From NCBI GenBank assembly GCA_013375495.1, contig JABXKC010000031.1, forward strand, positions 1 through 45,385: 45,385 bases of DNA. The letters are read 5' to 3'. Both the position numbers and the translations under genes were made by a program. Shown one piece after another: positions 7,377-15,241 of this stretch (positions are counted from its first letter, which is position 1; each line of letters begins with the position of its first letter). The DNA comes from Promethearchaeota archaeon (GTDB taxonomy: Archaea > Asgardarchaeota > Lokiarchaeia > Sigynarchaeales > SOKP01). The notes beneath the pieces are model-generated. The model did not search any database. It saw only the letters and a list, made by a program, of their open reading frames with translations, and had not been told where the DNA came from.

Positions 7377-9053
7377 TCAGTATCGTCTCACCTTAACTTT
7401 CGGCATTTTTTTGCCAAGGAGGTTCATTTTCCCGATTCTTTCCGCTCTAAAATCATCATATATATTCTTAGCAGGGCTGTTCCATTCAGCGATTTCAGTT
7501 ATTGCAGTATTACATCCCATTTCTTTAAGAGCAGATAATCTTGCTAGAACTAACATTCTTCCAATTCCATGATTTCTAAATGCAGGGTGTACATAAAGCC
7601 CATACAACCAACCAGTGCCTAATCCTGGAGTTGCAAATCCAACTCCTAAAAGAATTTCATTACCTCTAATCTCAGGTTTCGGATAATTATGTCGAAACAG
7701 TTCTGACATAATTCGATTTATCCAATCTTCTTGTTTAGTTGCTGTCGCTGCCACTGCAATATCATCCCTAAAAGAATTAAGTACCCATTTAGCATATTTC
7801 TCACTTTTCTTTCCACTATCTTCGTTTGCTATCATCCTCATGATGGAATTAAGATAAGGTTCTATAGTTGCTTTAATATGGTCTGTATCAAAATTAAAAT
7901 CTCGTTGCTGAAGATTATCAATTTGAAAAACATCATATGTCTCTATACTTCTAAAATTGGGTAATTGTCTCATTTCAGTAAATGCAAATTTCACATTAGC
8001 AAATTTTACTAATTCCTTAGTAAATTTCCCATAAAATGTTCCCATTTTTCCTTTGGGCTCAATAAATCCGATGCCTAAAATTTCTTTTTGATTGTGAGCA
8101 TAAATTACTTGTTTTCCTTGTGATCTGGCACGAGTCATATATGTGGGTATTAAATCTAAATATGCAGACGAAAATGAAGATATTTCGGTATTACTTGGAG
8201 AAGTTCTCCGAATAATTATATCTTTTTCCCATGATCCCCGTGATATTACCCGAGGTCTCCAACGAAGCTTTTCATAAATTACATAGAAGAGTACTAAGAA
8301 AAACAACAGAGGGAACCAGTATGCTAAGAAATAATAACCAAAACAGAAAGGTCTTAAATAACTTGAAGATGTTACAAAAAGTACAGAATTCAGGTCAAAA
8401 ACAGACCACAAGCCTGTTTCTTGATCGTATCCTTCATCATGTTCCGTGTAAACCTCTCCAATTAAATATCCTTCTGGAGAAAAATAATTATCTGTATTAA
8501 ATTCTACATCAAATTGCCCATAAGTATCATTTCGATTATAAATTCCCTCGGAGTGTAATTGTTTACCGATAAAAGGCATCAAATGCCCAACCCAAATGAC
8601 TCCATCACCTAATACATCATAATATGTGTCTAGAATTTCATAAGAAGACGCAGTAACTCCATTAGGAATGTGGAACCATACATTTAATCCTGTAGCATCA
8701 TAGTCCTGATCATCTCCAGAGAGATATGAGCCGTTTATTAAGGAATATGTGAATAAATAGTTTTCTATGTCACTATCACCAGTATGTAAATAATTCTCCT
8801 CCCAAGTCCAAGTAACTGTCGCAGTTACATCTGCAGTATCAACATTAAAATCTACGCTATAATGCCCACTTGAACGAAATGTCTCAGTATAACCTTCATA
8901 CCATCCACCAGTACCAATTAAATCCCAATTATATACATAATCAAACTCTATACTATGAGATGTTGAAATAATCCCTAAATATGGAATTCCAAATAATTGA
9001 ATTATAACAACAGTAACGGTAAAAATTATCATTAAAATTGTTCTTTTTTTCAT
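7377..9053 (-). CDS. Membrane-anchored protein with an external domain and a cytoplasmic GNAT acetyltransferase
   Basis: This 558-residue protein has a hydrophobic N-terminal segment (residues 4-27). A beta-rich, Tyr/Asp/Asn-rich domain of about 200 residues follows, with NGS/NDT glycosylation-like sites, then a strong membrane span at about 236-261 ending in positive residues (YEKLRWRPR). The C-terminal 290 residues are cytoplasmic by the positive-inside rule. They end in a GNAT fold: motif A is LYGLYVHPAFRNHGIGRML (about 480-500), with the RxxGxG acetyl-CoA loop, followed by NIYDDFRAERIG typical of motif B. The part at 280-400 may be a second, degenerate GNAT-like half. An external sensor coupled to an acetyltransferase is a reasonable inference. 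It is first in the three-gene operon. Confidence 0.7.
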   Translation of the reverse strand: MKKRTILMIIFTVTVVIIQLFGIPYLGIISTSHSIEFDYVYNWDLIGTGGWYEGYTETFRSSGHYSVDFNVDTADVTATVTWTWEENYLHTGDSDIENYLFTYSLINGSYLSGDDQDYDATGLNVWFHIPNGVTASSYEILDTYYDVLGDGVIWVGHLMPFIGKQLHSEGIYNRNDTYGQFDVEFNTDNYFSPEGYLIGEVYTEHDEGYDQETGLWSVFDLNSVLFVTSSSYLRPFCFGYYFLAYWFPLLFFLVLFYVIYEKLRWRPRVISRGSWEKDIIIRRTSPSNTEISSFSSAYLDLIPTYMTRARSQGKQVIYAHNQKEILGIGFIEPKGKMGTFYGKFTKELVKFANVKFAFTEMRQLPNFRSIETYDVFQIDNLQQRDFNFDTDHIKATIEPYLNSIMRMIANEDSGKKSEKYAKWVLNSFRDDIAVAATATKQEDWINRIMSELFRHNYPKPEIRGNEILLGVGFATPGLGTGWLYGLYVHPAFRNHGIGRMLVLARLSALKEMGCNTAITEIAEWNSPAKNIYDDFRAERIGKMNLLGKKMPKVKVRRY

Positions 9054-9152
9054 TTTTTAAAATTCAGCTCTCTGGTTTCGCAATGTTTATTATTAATGCA
9101 TTTCCTAATTTAAAGTGTTTTAAAATCAATTTTCTTGAGTAACTAATATTAA

Positions 9153-9343
9153 CTTGAATATTTAAAAGATTTTTCTAACATTGGGAAACTTATTATTCTC
9201 TATGCTCCTACATCTGATTTACAAGAAATTTCGATAGATAGTGGATGGGGTCAATTGTTTCTAGTTATCTCTAAGAGATTCGACATCGCTATTAAGGATT
9301 TAATTGAAGAATTTAATATAGAACCATTCTAAAATAGTAAATT
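9153..9343 (+). pseudogene. Unidentified coding relic containing the right-hand direct repeat
   Basis: A frame free of stops runs from 9153 to a TAA at 9330-9332 (59 codons). It reads like real protein, for example GKLIILYAPTSDLQEIS and KRFDIAIKDLIEEFNIEPF, but has no start codon. Its last part (9291-9343) is the partner of the repeat at 4546-4598. It is probably the C-terminal stub of a lost gene. The rest of the 9060-9426 gap shows only AT-rich DNA. Confidence 0.4.
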
Positions 9344-9426
9344 ATAAATTATTCAATTTATATACAAGTGTATTCTTAAATTACAACAATTTAATAAATG
9401 AAAGTTAAAAAGGTAAGAAAGTAAAA

Positions 9427-10179
9427 ATGAAAACGCTTAGAATGGAAGATATGAATTGGGTTGATATTGAGAAAGCGATTAAGGACGGTTTTAAAACGGT
9501 CATAATTGGTGTGGGATCGACTGAACAGCATGGACCTCACTTACCCACTAAAACTGATGCAATAATAGCAGATGTTATGGTCGATTTAATCGTTCAAAAA
9601 TTAAAGCACGCGTTACAAGCACAAACAATAAGAGTGGGATGTTCAGATCATCATTTACCCTTTCCAGGGACAATTTCGTTAAAAAAATCTACTTTAAAGG
9701 CGATTATTCACGATTATATCGAGAGTCTTCAACAACACGGCTTTGAAAATATTATTTTTATCCCTACACATGGAGGAAATTTTAATCCAATAAAAGAATC
9801 TGTTGAGAAAGCACAAGAAAATTACCCTAACATAAAGATTATAGCATTTACAGATTTGATGAAATTTGTAGACGCTCAGGATAAAATTGCCGTAAGTTTA
9901 AATATAACAGTAGAAGAAGCGGGAGGTCATGCTGGTGAAGTAGAAACATCTGAAGTTTTGTTCCTCGCTGAAAATCTCGTAAAAAGAGAAAGATTCCAAC
10001 CGGGTTATCTTGGTGTTTTAGGAGAAGAAGAAATTGAAATGCTTTTTAAGAAAGGAATGCCCTCTTTAACTGAAATTGGTGTTCTTGGAGATCCGACTAA
10101 AGCCAGTAAAGAACATGGGAAAATCTATATAGAACAAATTGTTGAGTTTCTAATTGATGAAATTAAAAAAGTTCTTTAA
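9427..10179 (+). CDS. Creatininase-family amidohydrolase
   Basis: At 250 residues this matches the creatininase/creatinine amidohydrolase family length. Metal-binding landmarks are present: GSTEQHGPHLPTKTD (Glu, His and Asp ligands, about residues 30-45), FIPTHGGNFNP (His, about 117) and GGHAGEVETS (Glu, about 166-175). Archaeal members include ArfB, the formamide hydrolase acting in F420 and riboflavin synthesis, so ArfB is a plausible role, but the context gives no cofactor genes to support it. A GTAAGAAAG stretch lies just before the ATG. It is monocistronic. Confidence 0.85.
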   Translation: MKTLRMEDMNWVDIEKAIKDGFKTVIIGVGSTEQHGPHLPTKTDAIIADVMVDLIVQKLKHALQAQTIRVGCSDHHLPFPGTISLKKSTLKAIIHDYIESLQQHGFENIIFIPTHGGNFNPIKESVEKAQENYPNIKIIAFTDLMKFVDAQDKIAVSLNITVEEAGGHAGEVETSEVLFLAENLVKRERFQPGYLGVLGEEEIEMLFKKGMPSLTEIGVLGDPTKASKEHGKIYIEQIVEFLIDEIKKVL

Positions 10180-10289
10180 CTATTTGGTTCATATAGAAAT
10201 TTCTCCATCGTTTCATAAGCTACTCCAACCGACCCATTTTTCACCATATTTTTATAGGAACCAACCAAAAAAATTGTAGCTTTCTTAGA
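10176..10289 (-). pseudogene. Short C-terminal coding relic
   Basis: On the minus strand a 37-codon frame without a proper start reads KKATIFLVGSYKNMVKNG then SVGVAYETMEKFLYEPNS and stops at 10176, overlapping the stop codon of the creatininase gene tail to tail. It reads as genuine protein but I cannot name its family. It is probably the end of a lost gene. Confidence 0.35.
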
Positions 10290-10375
10290 TTAACAGAATT
10301 AAGTTAGAGAAATTTTTTAAGTTATAAATGAAATTTAAATTATGTTTTAGAAAAAATGTATAAAAGATTAAAATT

Positions 10376-10546
10376 ATGAAGAAATTTAAAATTAGGAAAA
10401 GAATGAAAACGGATGAATGGAATGAGAGGAATAGGGAACGTGAAGAAAAGAAAATAAAAGAAGAGGACGATGACTGGAATAAAAAAGAAGATGAGGAAAA
10501 AGGCGAATATGAAAATGAATTCCATGAAGAATCATATGATACATAA
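10376..10546 (+). CDS. Small highly charged protein (56 aa)
   Basis: An ATG at 10376 opens 56 codons dominated by Lys, Arg and Glu, starting MKKFKIRKRMKTDEW and ending EFHEESYDT. The first third is basic and the rest acidic. It has no hydrophobic core and no cysteine, so it is probably disordered. No clear ribosome-binding site is seen, so expression is uncertain. It may be chance coding in a purine-rich tract. Confidence 0.35.
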   Translation: MKKFKIRKRMKTDEWNERNREREEKKIKEEDDDWNKKEDEEKGEYENEFHEESYDT

Positions 10547-10753
10547 TCTCTTAACAATAAGGAAATAACCAACTGCAGATAGCGTATTTAAAACAACTAT
10601 TGATTGATATTCGATAGGTATTCTATTTTTATAAGAAGCATAGAAAGGAGTTTGTTCTATTAGTGAAAATTTTTAGGGAATCGAACTATAAATTACCATA
10701 GGAGTGTTCTTTTCTAGCTCTTGATATAAAAATCAGAAAGAAAAAGAAGAGTT

Positions 10754-11080
10754 ATGGTACGAATGTCAGAAGAAAATTTCAAAACTGCTACTTTTGAAGA
10801 AAAGTTGGAAATGTTTTATGGTAAGATGACCGAAAAACAATGGAAGGATAGTATTGAACAAGTAATATATATGTGTAGGGATTATTGCGGAAAGTGTCCA
10901 AGTCATGAGGGAACTGGAGAATCATCTCTTGCTTTTTGTATGGTTGGGAAGAGTTCCGTAATAACTGAGAAGAAGAGTTGTTTATGTGGAACATGCCCAA
11001 TTACTAAAACAATGAGTCTCCGCTGGGATTATTACTGCACTAACGGTAACGCAATAGGGCTCTCGCAAGCTGGGAAGTAA
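10754..11080 (+). CDS. DUF2769-type cysteine-rich protein
   Basis: This 108-residue protein has eight cysteines in the pattern CRDYCGKCPS, then FC, then CLCGTCP and YYC. This matches the DUF2769 family of small archaeal/bacterial proteins thought to bind metal or an Fe-S cluster. The function is unknown. The ATG at 10754 gives MVRMSEENF; the second ATG at 10763 is equally possible. A ferredoxin-like coding relic follows 33 bases downstream, so the pair may once have been a redox unit. Confidence 0.7.
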   Translation: MVRMSEENFKTATFEEKLEMFYGKMTEKQWKDSIEQVIYMCRDYCGKCPSHEGTGESSLAFCMVGKSSVITEKKSCLCGTCPITKTMSLRWDYYCTNGNAIGLSQAGK

Positions 11081-11112
11081 TAATCTACTGAAAATACTAT
11101 TTTCACTTATAA

Positions 11113-11262
11113 ATCTCAATTTTATTGCCAATTTTGTTATGCGAAAAAGTTTGTCCAACTCAGGAAGCATTTGCAAATAGTAAAAAAACAGAATGTTATT
11201 ACTGTAATCGATGCATAGAAATTTGTCCTGTAGATGCAATTAAATTCTCTATGGACTTATAA
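11113..11262 (+). pseudogene. Ferredoxin-like [4Fe-4S] fragment
   Basis: A frame open from 11113 to a TAA at 11260 contains LLCEKVCPTQEAF and then ECYYCNRCIEICPVDAIKF. The second motif is a perfect CxxCxxCxxxCP cluster site. The first cluster site keeps only its last two cysteines. No ATG is present; TTG codons at 11125 or 11134 could serve. It is probably a truncated two-cluster ferredoxin domain; use as a 46-residue one-cluster protein is possible. Confidence 0.5.
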
Positions 11263-11336
11263 AGGTAATAGTAATTGGAATTAAAAAGGGGCATTCCTTT
11301 TTCTCAACCACGTTTCCAAAGGTTTACAACGTAGCT

Positions 11337-12251
11337 TCATTGATTTAATTCCTTTTTTCTCTTTAACGCTTTTTTCTTGTAGAAAATTAACGAAATTCCT
11401 ATCGAACTCACAATCATAGTTATTAAGAATTGCCAACTAAGGGTGTTAGTATCTTCAGGTTCTTGATTTGGATTTTCACTAAAACTCATACCATTATAAG
11501 AATTCATTATTATGGTTTGATTAATCATAGCAAGAGTGCGTGTTATGTAAATTTTATCTGTTTTTAGATTCGTTTTATAATCAAAAAGATATCCATATAT
11601 TCGTTCTGCCACAAGTATACCCGTGTTATTGTCGAAATAGTAATCAACCTCAATGAAGTATGTATCTCAATAATCCCCTTCAGACCATAAAACATGTTTA
11701 GTAAAGTAATGGTACGTCGTATAATTATATAATAAATTTGAATTGTATTCTTCAGTTCCTACGTAATTGGATGTTATATCGCTTTTAATCGTGCTAGGAT
11801 CCTGATAATTCTTAAAATATTTGGAAAACGTCATTGCTTCATCTATGCGAATTTTGCGAGAATTCTCGAAATCTGACAGATTTAAGAAAATATCAGTGTG
11901 TGTGCCTGAAATATGTTGGTTGTAATTGTTATTGCTAGTTTCTTGTATCTCTCGAGAGGAGAGAGAAATTACATAGCTATAATTATCATTTAATAATCTT
12001 AAGTCTAGATCTTCATAATATAATGATGCTTTTACGAAAGATTCTCCACTTACATTATATTTCTCTAGATCAATAGCATATTTAGTTGTCGAATAACCAT
12101 TTTTATGTGGTGAGAACTGTAAAAAGTACTCTAAATGATAAACTTCGTTAAAACTATCAGGTAAAACATCATTATTGGCTTTTACTTCTGTAATATTTGA
12201 AATCAGAGGGAAATTCATTAGAAATAATAGCGTAATAAGTATAATTTTCAA
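11337..12251 (-). pseudogene. Secreted/surface protein gene interrupted by one in-frame TGA
   Basis: The first part (12251-11667) encodes a signal peptide (MKIILITLLFLMNFPLISN) and an external Asn/Tyr-rich domain, ending VLWSEGDY. A single TGA at 11667-11669 follows, and the same frame continues as DTYFIEVDYYFDNNTGILV, reaching a C-terminal membrane span (about LITMIVSSIGISLIFY) and a basic tail KKKALKRKKELNQ, stop at 11337. The complete design is a type I surface protein of about 304 residues. One base change from TGG (Trp) would explain the stop. A decayed gene, a sequencing error or TGA recoding are the options. Confidence 0.6.
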
Positions 12252-12415
12252 TGGAATACATTTATTTCATCTGAGAATTTTATAAACCACCTTTTTTTTT
12301 GAAAATTTTAAATTTTTTTAAACTAATAGAGGTTAATTTTTAAAATAAATCTACTTCTTAACAAATATAACATGAGTCAATATAAAAGGGAAGAATTTTG
12401 TTTAAGTTATTGGTT

Positions 12416-13159
12416 CTATTTTTTTAAAATTTGATCCCTCTTATATTTGGGTAGCTTTTCACTAGCATACCTAAGAATTAAGCGAGAAAATCGGTTTTTA
12501 TTTTTCATTAAATAATCAAAAATTAAATCAGGTTTATATTTTGAGCATGTTTTAAGGAGCCATCCCATCCCCTTTTCGATATAATTGGCTTCAGAATGTT
12601 TTAATATTTTTTCTATTAGTTCAAAAACATAATTCTCGTCAAAATCTTTATTCATCATTGTAATTTTGAGTAAGATAACCATAGAGGCTCGCTTTACCCA
12701 TAGATTCTTTGATTCTGACCAATCATTGATGGTTTTTATAGCTAAGGCTTCATTTCCTTTTTTTCCTAAAAACGGACCTAACAGTCTTACGCAAGTAGAA
12801 TCGCAGTGACTCCATGTATGGCAATGTTCTGCGTATTCTTCTCTAATTAGCTCTACAGTTTTTTCATTGAAATATTTCTTGAACCGATTTAGAAAGAAAA
12901 ATCCAGCAAATTTCTGTTCTTCAACATTTGTTCTTGTTAGTTCTCTAAATACTTCAACAGCGTCATTATAACTGCAGTCAAATTTTTCGTGGACTGACTT
13001 TACGATCTTTTCTATTTCGGGCATTCTAATGCCGTATATGATGTAATCAGAAATATCTGGATTTAATATTTTATACATTCTATCCTTTTGATCTTTAGAT
13101 AACTGAGGAGTGTTTTTTACTAATAGGCTTGAAATTTCCTTAACGATCGAATTTATCAT
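12416..13159 (-). CDS. DNA alkylation repair protein, AlkD-like
   Basis: This 247-residue all-helical HEAT-like protein belongs to the AlkC/AlkD DNA glycosylase family, which removes cationic alkylated purines without base flipping. Telling segments are SHCDSTCVRLLGPFLGKKG, DWSESKNLWVKRASMVILL and NYIEKGMGWLLKTCSKYKP. The Trp and Arg in the LWVKRA segment and the Asp in the WSHCDS segment are positions used by AlkD for lesion contact. Its ATG overlaps the stop of the upstream SPL-type gene by four bases (ATGA type), so the two are translationally coupled and form a repair pair. Confidence 0.85.
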   Translation of the reverse strand: MINSIVKEISSLLVKNTPQLSKDQKDRMYKILNPDISDYIIYGIRMPEIEKIVKSVHEKFDCSYNDAVEVFRELTRTNVEEQKFAGFFFLNRFKKYFNEKTVELIREEYAEHCHTWSHCDSTCVRLLGPFLGKKGNEALAIKTINDWSESKNLWVKRASMVILLKITMMNKDFDENYVFELIEKILKHSEANYIEKGMGWLLKTCSKYKPDLIFDYLMKNKNRFSRLILRYASEKLPKYKRDQILKK

Positions 13160-14304
13160 AAAAACTTATCCAATCCCACTTTTTCATTCAATTCTTTACT
13201 TTTTTTTAAATAGGGTTCTACAAATTCTCTTACTCTGGAATTAAAATTCTTAAGTTTAGCTAATTCTCCCCTCTTGTAGACTTTGATAATAGATTCCTCT
13301 AAATTATTAAGTGTTAGTCCCGCCCAATAAAACGATTTATTGGATTTTCCTAGTGATAATTCATCCATATAATCTTTTACCAATAGTAATTCTGAAATTT
13401 TATAATTCCATTTCCTATAATCGTTTGGTATCCATCTGTTTTCTCTAACAGCAATGTCATATTTTTGACATAAAGTTAATAATTTCTGATGCATCTTATG
13501 AAGGTAGTTCTTGGGGGGGGCCATCTGGCCTTTATATAAATTCAATATTGGTTTAACAACATGATTGTATCTACTTTCTTTTAATTTCTTAATAAAGAAC
13601 TCAGCTTGAGCATCTCGAAGAGTTAACCCTGGAGCAAATAAAATGAAATCAGCCCCCGCTTGCTTTGATTTTTTAATTACAGCTTCTAAATTTTCTTCAT
13701 TATCCTCTAAATAGGGGATTATCGGCATGAAGTAAGTCCCTACTTGAACATTTGGTGCTTTCATTTTAATCAGTTTTAGAGCTTCGAGTCTTTCCTTAGG
13801 GGAAGAAGAAAAAGGTTCTAGAAAATGTGCTAATTCCTCGTTTATAGTAGTGATAGAAAACCCCACACTACACCAGGTATCTTTTGCAATTCTATTTAAT
13901 ATATCTACATCTCTAGTTATCAAGTTTGATTTAGTAGCGATATTTACCGGATAATTATGTTTTTCTATTACTCTTAGAATTTTTAGAGTATTTTCGACTT
14001 CTGATTCAATTGGTTGGTACGCATCACAAACACCACCAGGTCCTATTACATCGGGTAGTAGCGTGCGGGATCTCTTAAATCTTTGGTCAAGTTTCTTATC
14101 TATATTAGATTTTACAATGACTTCGGTTTCAAAGTCTTGACTTAAATAGTACCGTTCGCTTCTAGCATCGCAGTATATACAGGTATGAGCACATCCAGAG
14201 TAAGGATTTATAGTATATCTACACCAAAACCAAGAATCGGGGTATTTTAACTTGTTTAAGGCCGTCTTAAATTCCCTATGAGTAATTTTAATGTTCTTCG
14301 TCAT
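13156..14304 (-). CDS. Radical SAM protein, spore-photoproduct-lyase-like
   Basis: This 382-residue protein has the radical SAM cluster motif Cx3Cx2C at C38, C42 and C45 (GCAHTCIYCDAR). The downstream segment PGGVCDAYQPIE and the TKSNLITRD strand are typical of the SplB/COG1533 group. COG1533 members include photoproduct lyase and uncharacterised repair-like enzymes, so exact chemistry is open. The four-base overlap with the AlkD-like gene supports a DNA-repair role. Confidence 0.8.
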   Translation of the reverse strand: MTKNIKITHREFKTALNKLKYPDSWFWCRYTINPYSGCAHTCIYCDARSERYYLSQDFETEVIVKSNIDKKLDQRFKRSRTLLPDVIGPGGVCDAYQPIESEVENTLKILRVIEKHNYPVNIATKSNLITRDVDILNRIAKDTWCSVGFSITTINEELAHFLEPFSSSPKERLEALKLIKMKAPNVQVGTYFMPIIPYLEDNEENLEAVIKKSKQAGADFILFAPGLTLRDAQAEFFIKKLKESRYNHVVKPILNLYKGQMAPPKNYLHKMHQKLLTLCQKYDIAVRENRWIPNDYRKWNYKISELLLVKDYMDELSLGKSNKSFYWAGLTLNNLEESIIKVYKRGELAKLKNFNSRVREFVEPYLKKSKELNEKVGLDKFL

Positions 14305-14398
14305 GGTATAATAAGATTATCAGTAACGCTCAATAATACAAGAAAAAATATAAGATTAGTTATTCAATATACCTTTTATTTGAAAGAAAATAAGAAAA

Positions 14399-14457
14399 AA
14401 CGCCCGTAATTATTATTACGAGCAAGTGATTAAAACATGGAAATGGAAAAAAGGGCG
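14399..14457. other. Nested inverted repeats in the 14305-14721 gap
   Basis: CGTAAT (14405-14410) and ATTACG (14415-14420) form a 6-bp stem, and CGCCC (14401-14405) can pair with GGGCG near 14453-14457 around it. A third hairpin, CGTGAAA/TTTCACG, lies at 14689-14708. No gene is visible in the 418-base gap. The nested structure could be a small RNA or a transcript end, but I see no known RNA family. Confidence 0.25.
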
Positions 14458-14721
14458 CTTCTTCAAATAAAAAATAAATCAGTTCGTCTTTATAAATAAT
14501 AGCCCAATAATAATACTCTTAAACTTCTGTTTCACTTTTTTATTAAATATTTCCTAACTTTTTAATAAACTATGGACGCAGCATATTAAAAATACACTTA
14601 GAGCATTATCAAAGAGAATCACGAATCTTTGAAGGAAATTAAAACTACTTTTTTTACATTTTAAAGTTTTTTAGACATTAGATTTCTTCGTGAAATCATC
14701 GTTTCACGATGTTTTTCTTTA

Positions 14722-15087
14722 CTAAGGAGTAGCGCGTTTTGATTCAGTAACTCGTTCCCGAGAGTATAATGATTTCAAATAATCTGTTACATGCTGTAGC
14801 CTTTGTTCAAATGAAAGCGTATCATCTAGAACCATCTTTCTCATGAGTGCTTGATATTTCCCTTCCACTTTCTCAATAAAAGTATTATGTTCTGTTTGGA
14901 TTAATCGAATTTTTGGTTGATTTTGGATATAATCAATTATTTTTAACCATTTCTCAGCAGCTTTTGGATTAATTCCTATATCTTTTAACCGACTTTTAGG
15001 AAATACGTTTTTTTGTGTGTCAATGAACTTAAAAATTGCTTCCACACGTTCCTGAAGAGTTCTTCTCGTAGGTTTTTCAGATGTCAT
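14722..15087 (-). CDS. Small winged-helix-like protein
   Basis: This 121-residue protein is basic at the N-terminus (SEKPTRRTLQERVEAIFKF). Residues 25-70 (PKSRLKDIGINPKAAEKWLK, then a beta hairpin IRLIQTEHNTFIEKVE) look like a winged helix-turn-helix. The C-terminal half is helical. It is transcribed divergently from the EutA-like gene, with a 154-base AT-rich shared upstream region, so it may regulate that gene. No family name is certain. Confidence 0.5.
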   Translation of the reverse strand: MTSEKPTRRTLQERVEAIFKFIDTQKNVFPKSRLKDIGINPKAAEKWLKIIDYIQNQPKIRLIQTEHNTFIEKVEGKYQALMRKMVLDDTLSFEQRLQHVTDYLKSLYSRERVTESKRATP

Positions 15088-15194
15088 TTCACTATAATAT
15101 ATTATTGTCTCTGTTCTATTTAAGTTTTGGTATATTATTGTATTCTATGATACATTAACATAAGTTTTTAAAGAAATTTTAATTAAACAATATT

Positions 15195-15230
15195 ATGGAA
15201 ATAATGGAGAATTTAGATTTAGAAAATTAG
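15195..15230 (+). other. Possible 11-codon upstream ORF before the EutA-like gene
   Basis: ATG at 15195 gives MEIMENLDLEN and a TAG at 15228, ending 11 bases before the ATG of the next gene. A TATA-like TTTTTAAAG lies near 15164-15172, so the uORF would sit at the transcript 5' end. It may be a leader peptide or chance. Confidence 0.2.
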
Positions 15231-15241
15231 GTTGCATATAT

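Noticed and set aside
10285..10572. 95-codon minus-strand ORF rich in Ser/Phe
   Set aside because: It is the complement of a purine-rich stretch that encodes a small charged plus-strand protein; the composition is what such a shadow gives.
14399..14708. CRISPR or attachment-site structure in the gap after the SPL-like gene
   Set aside because: Only unrelated short hairpins are seen; there are no regular repeats or spacers.
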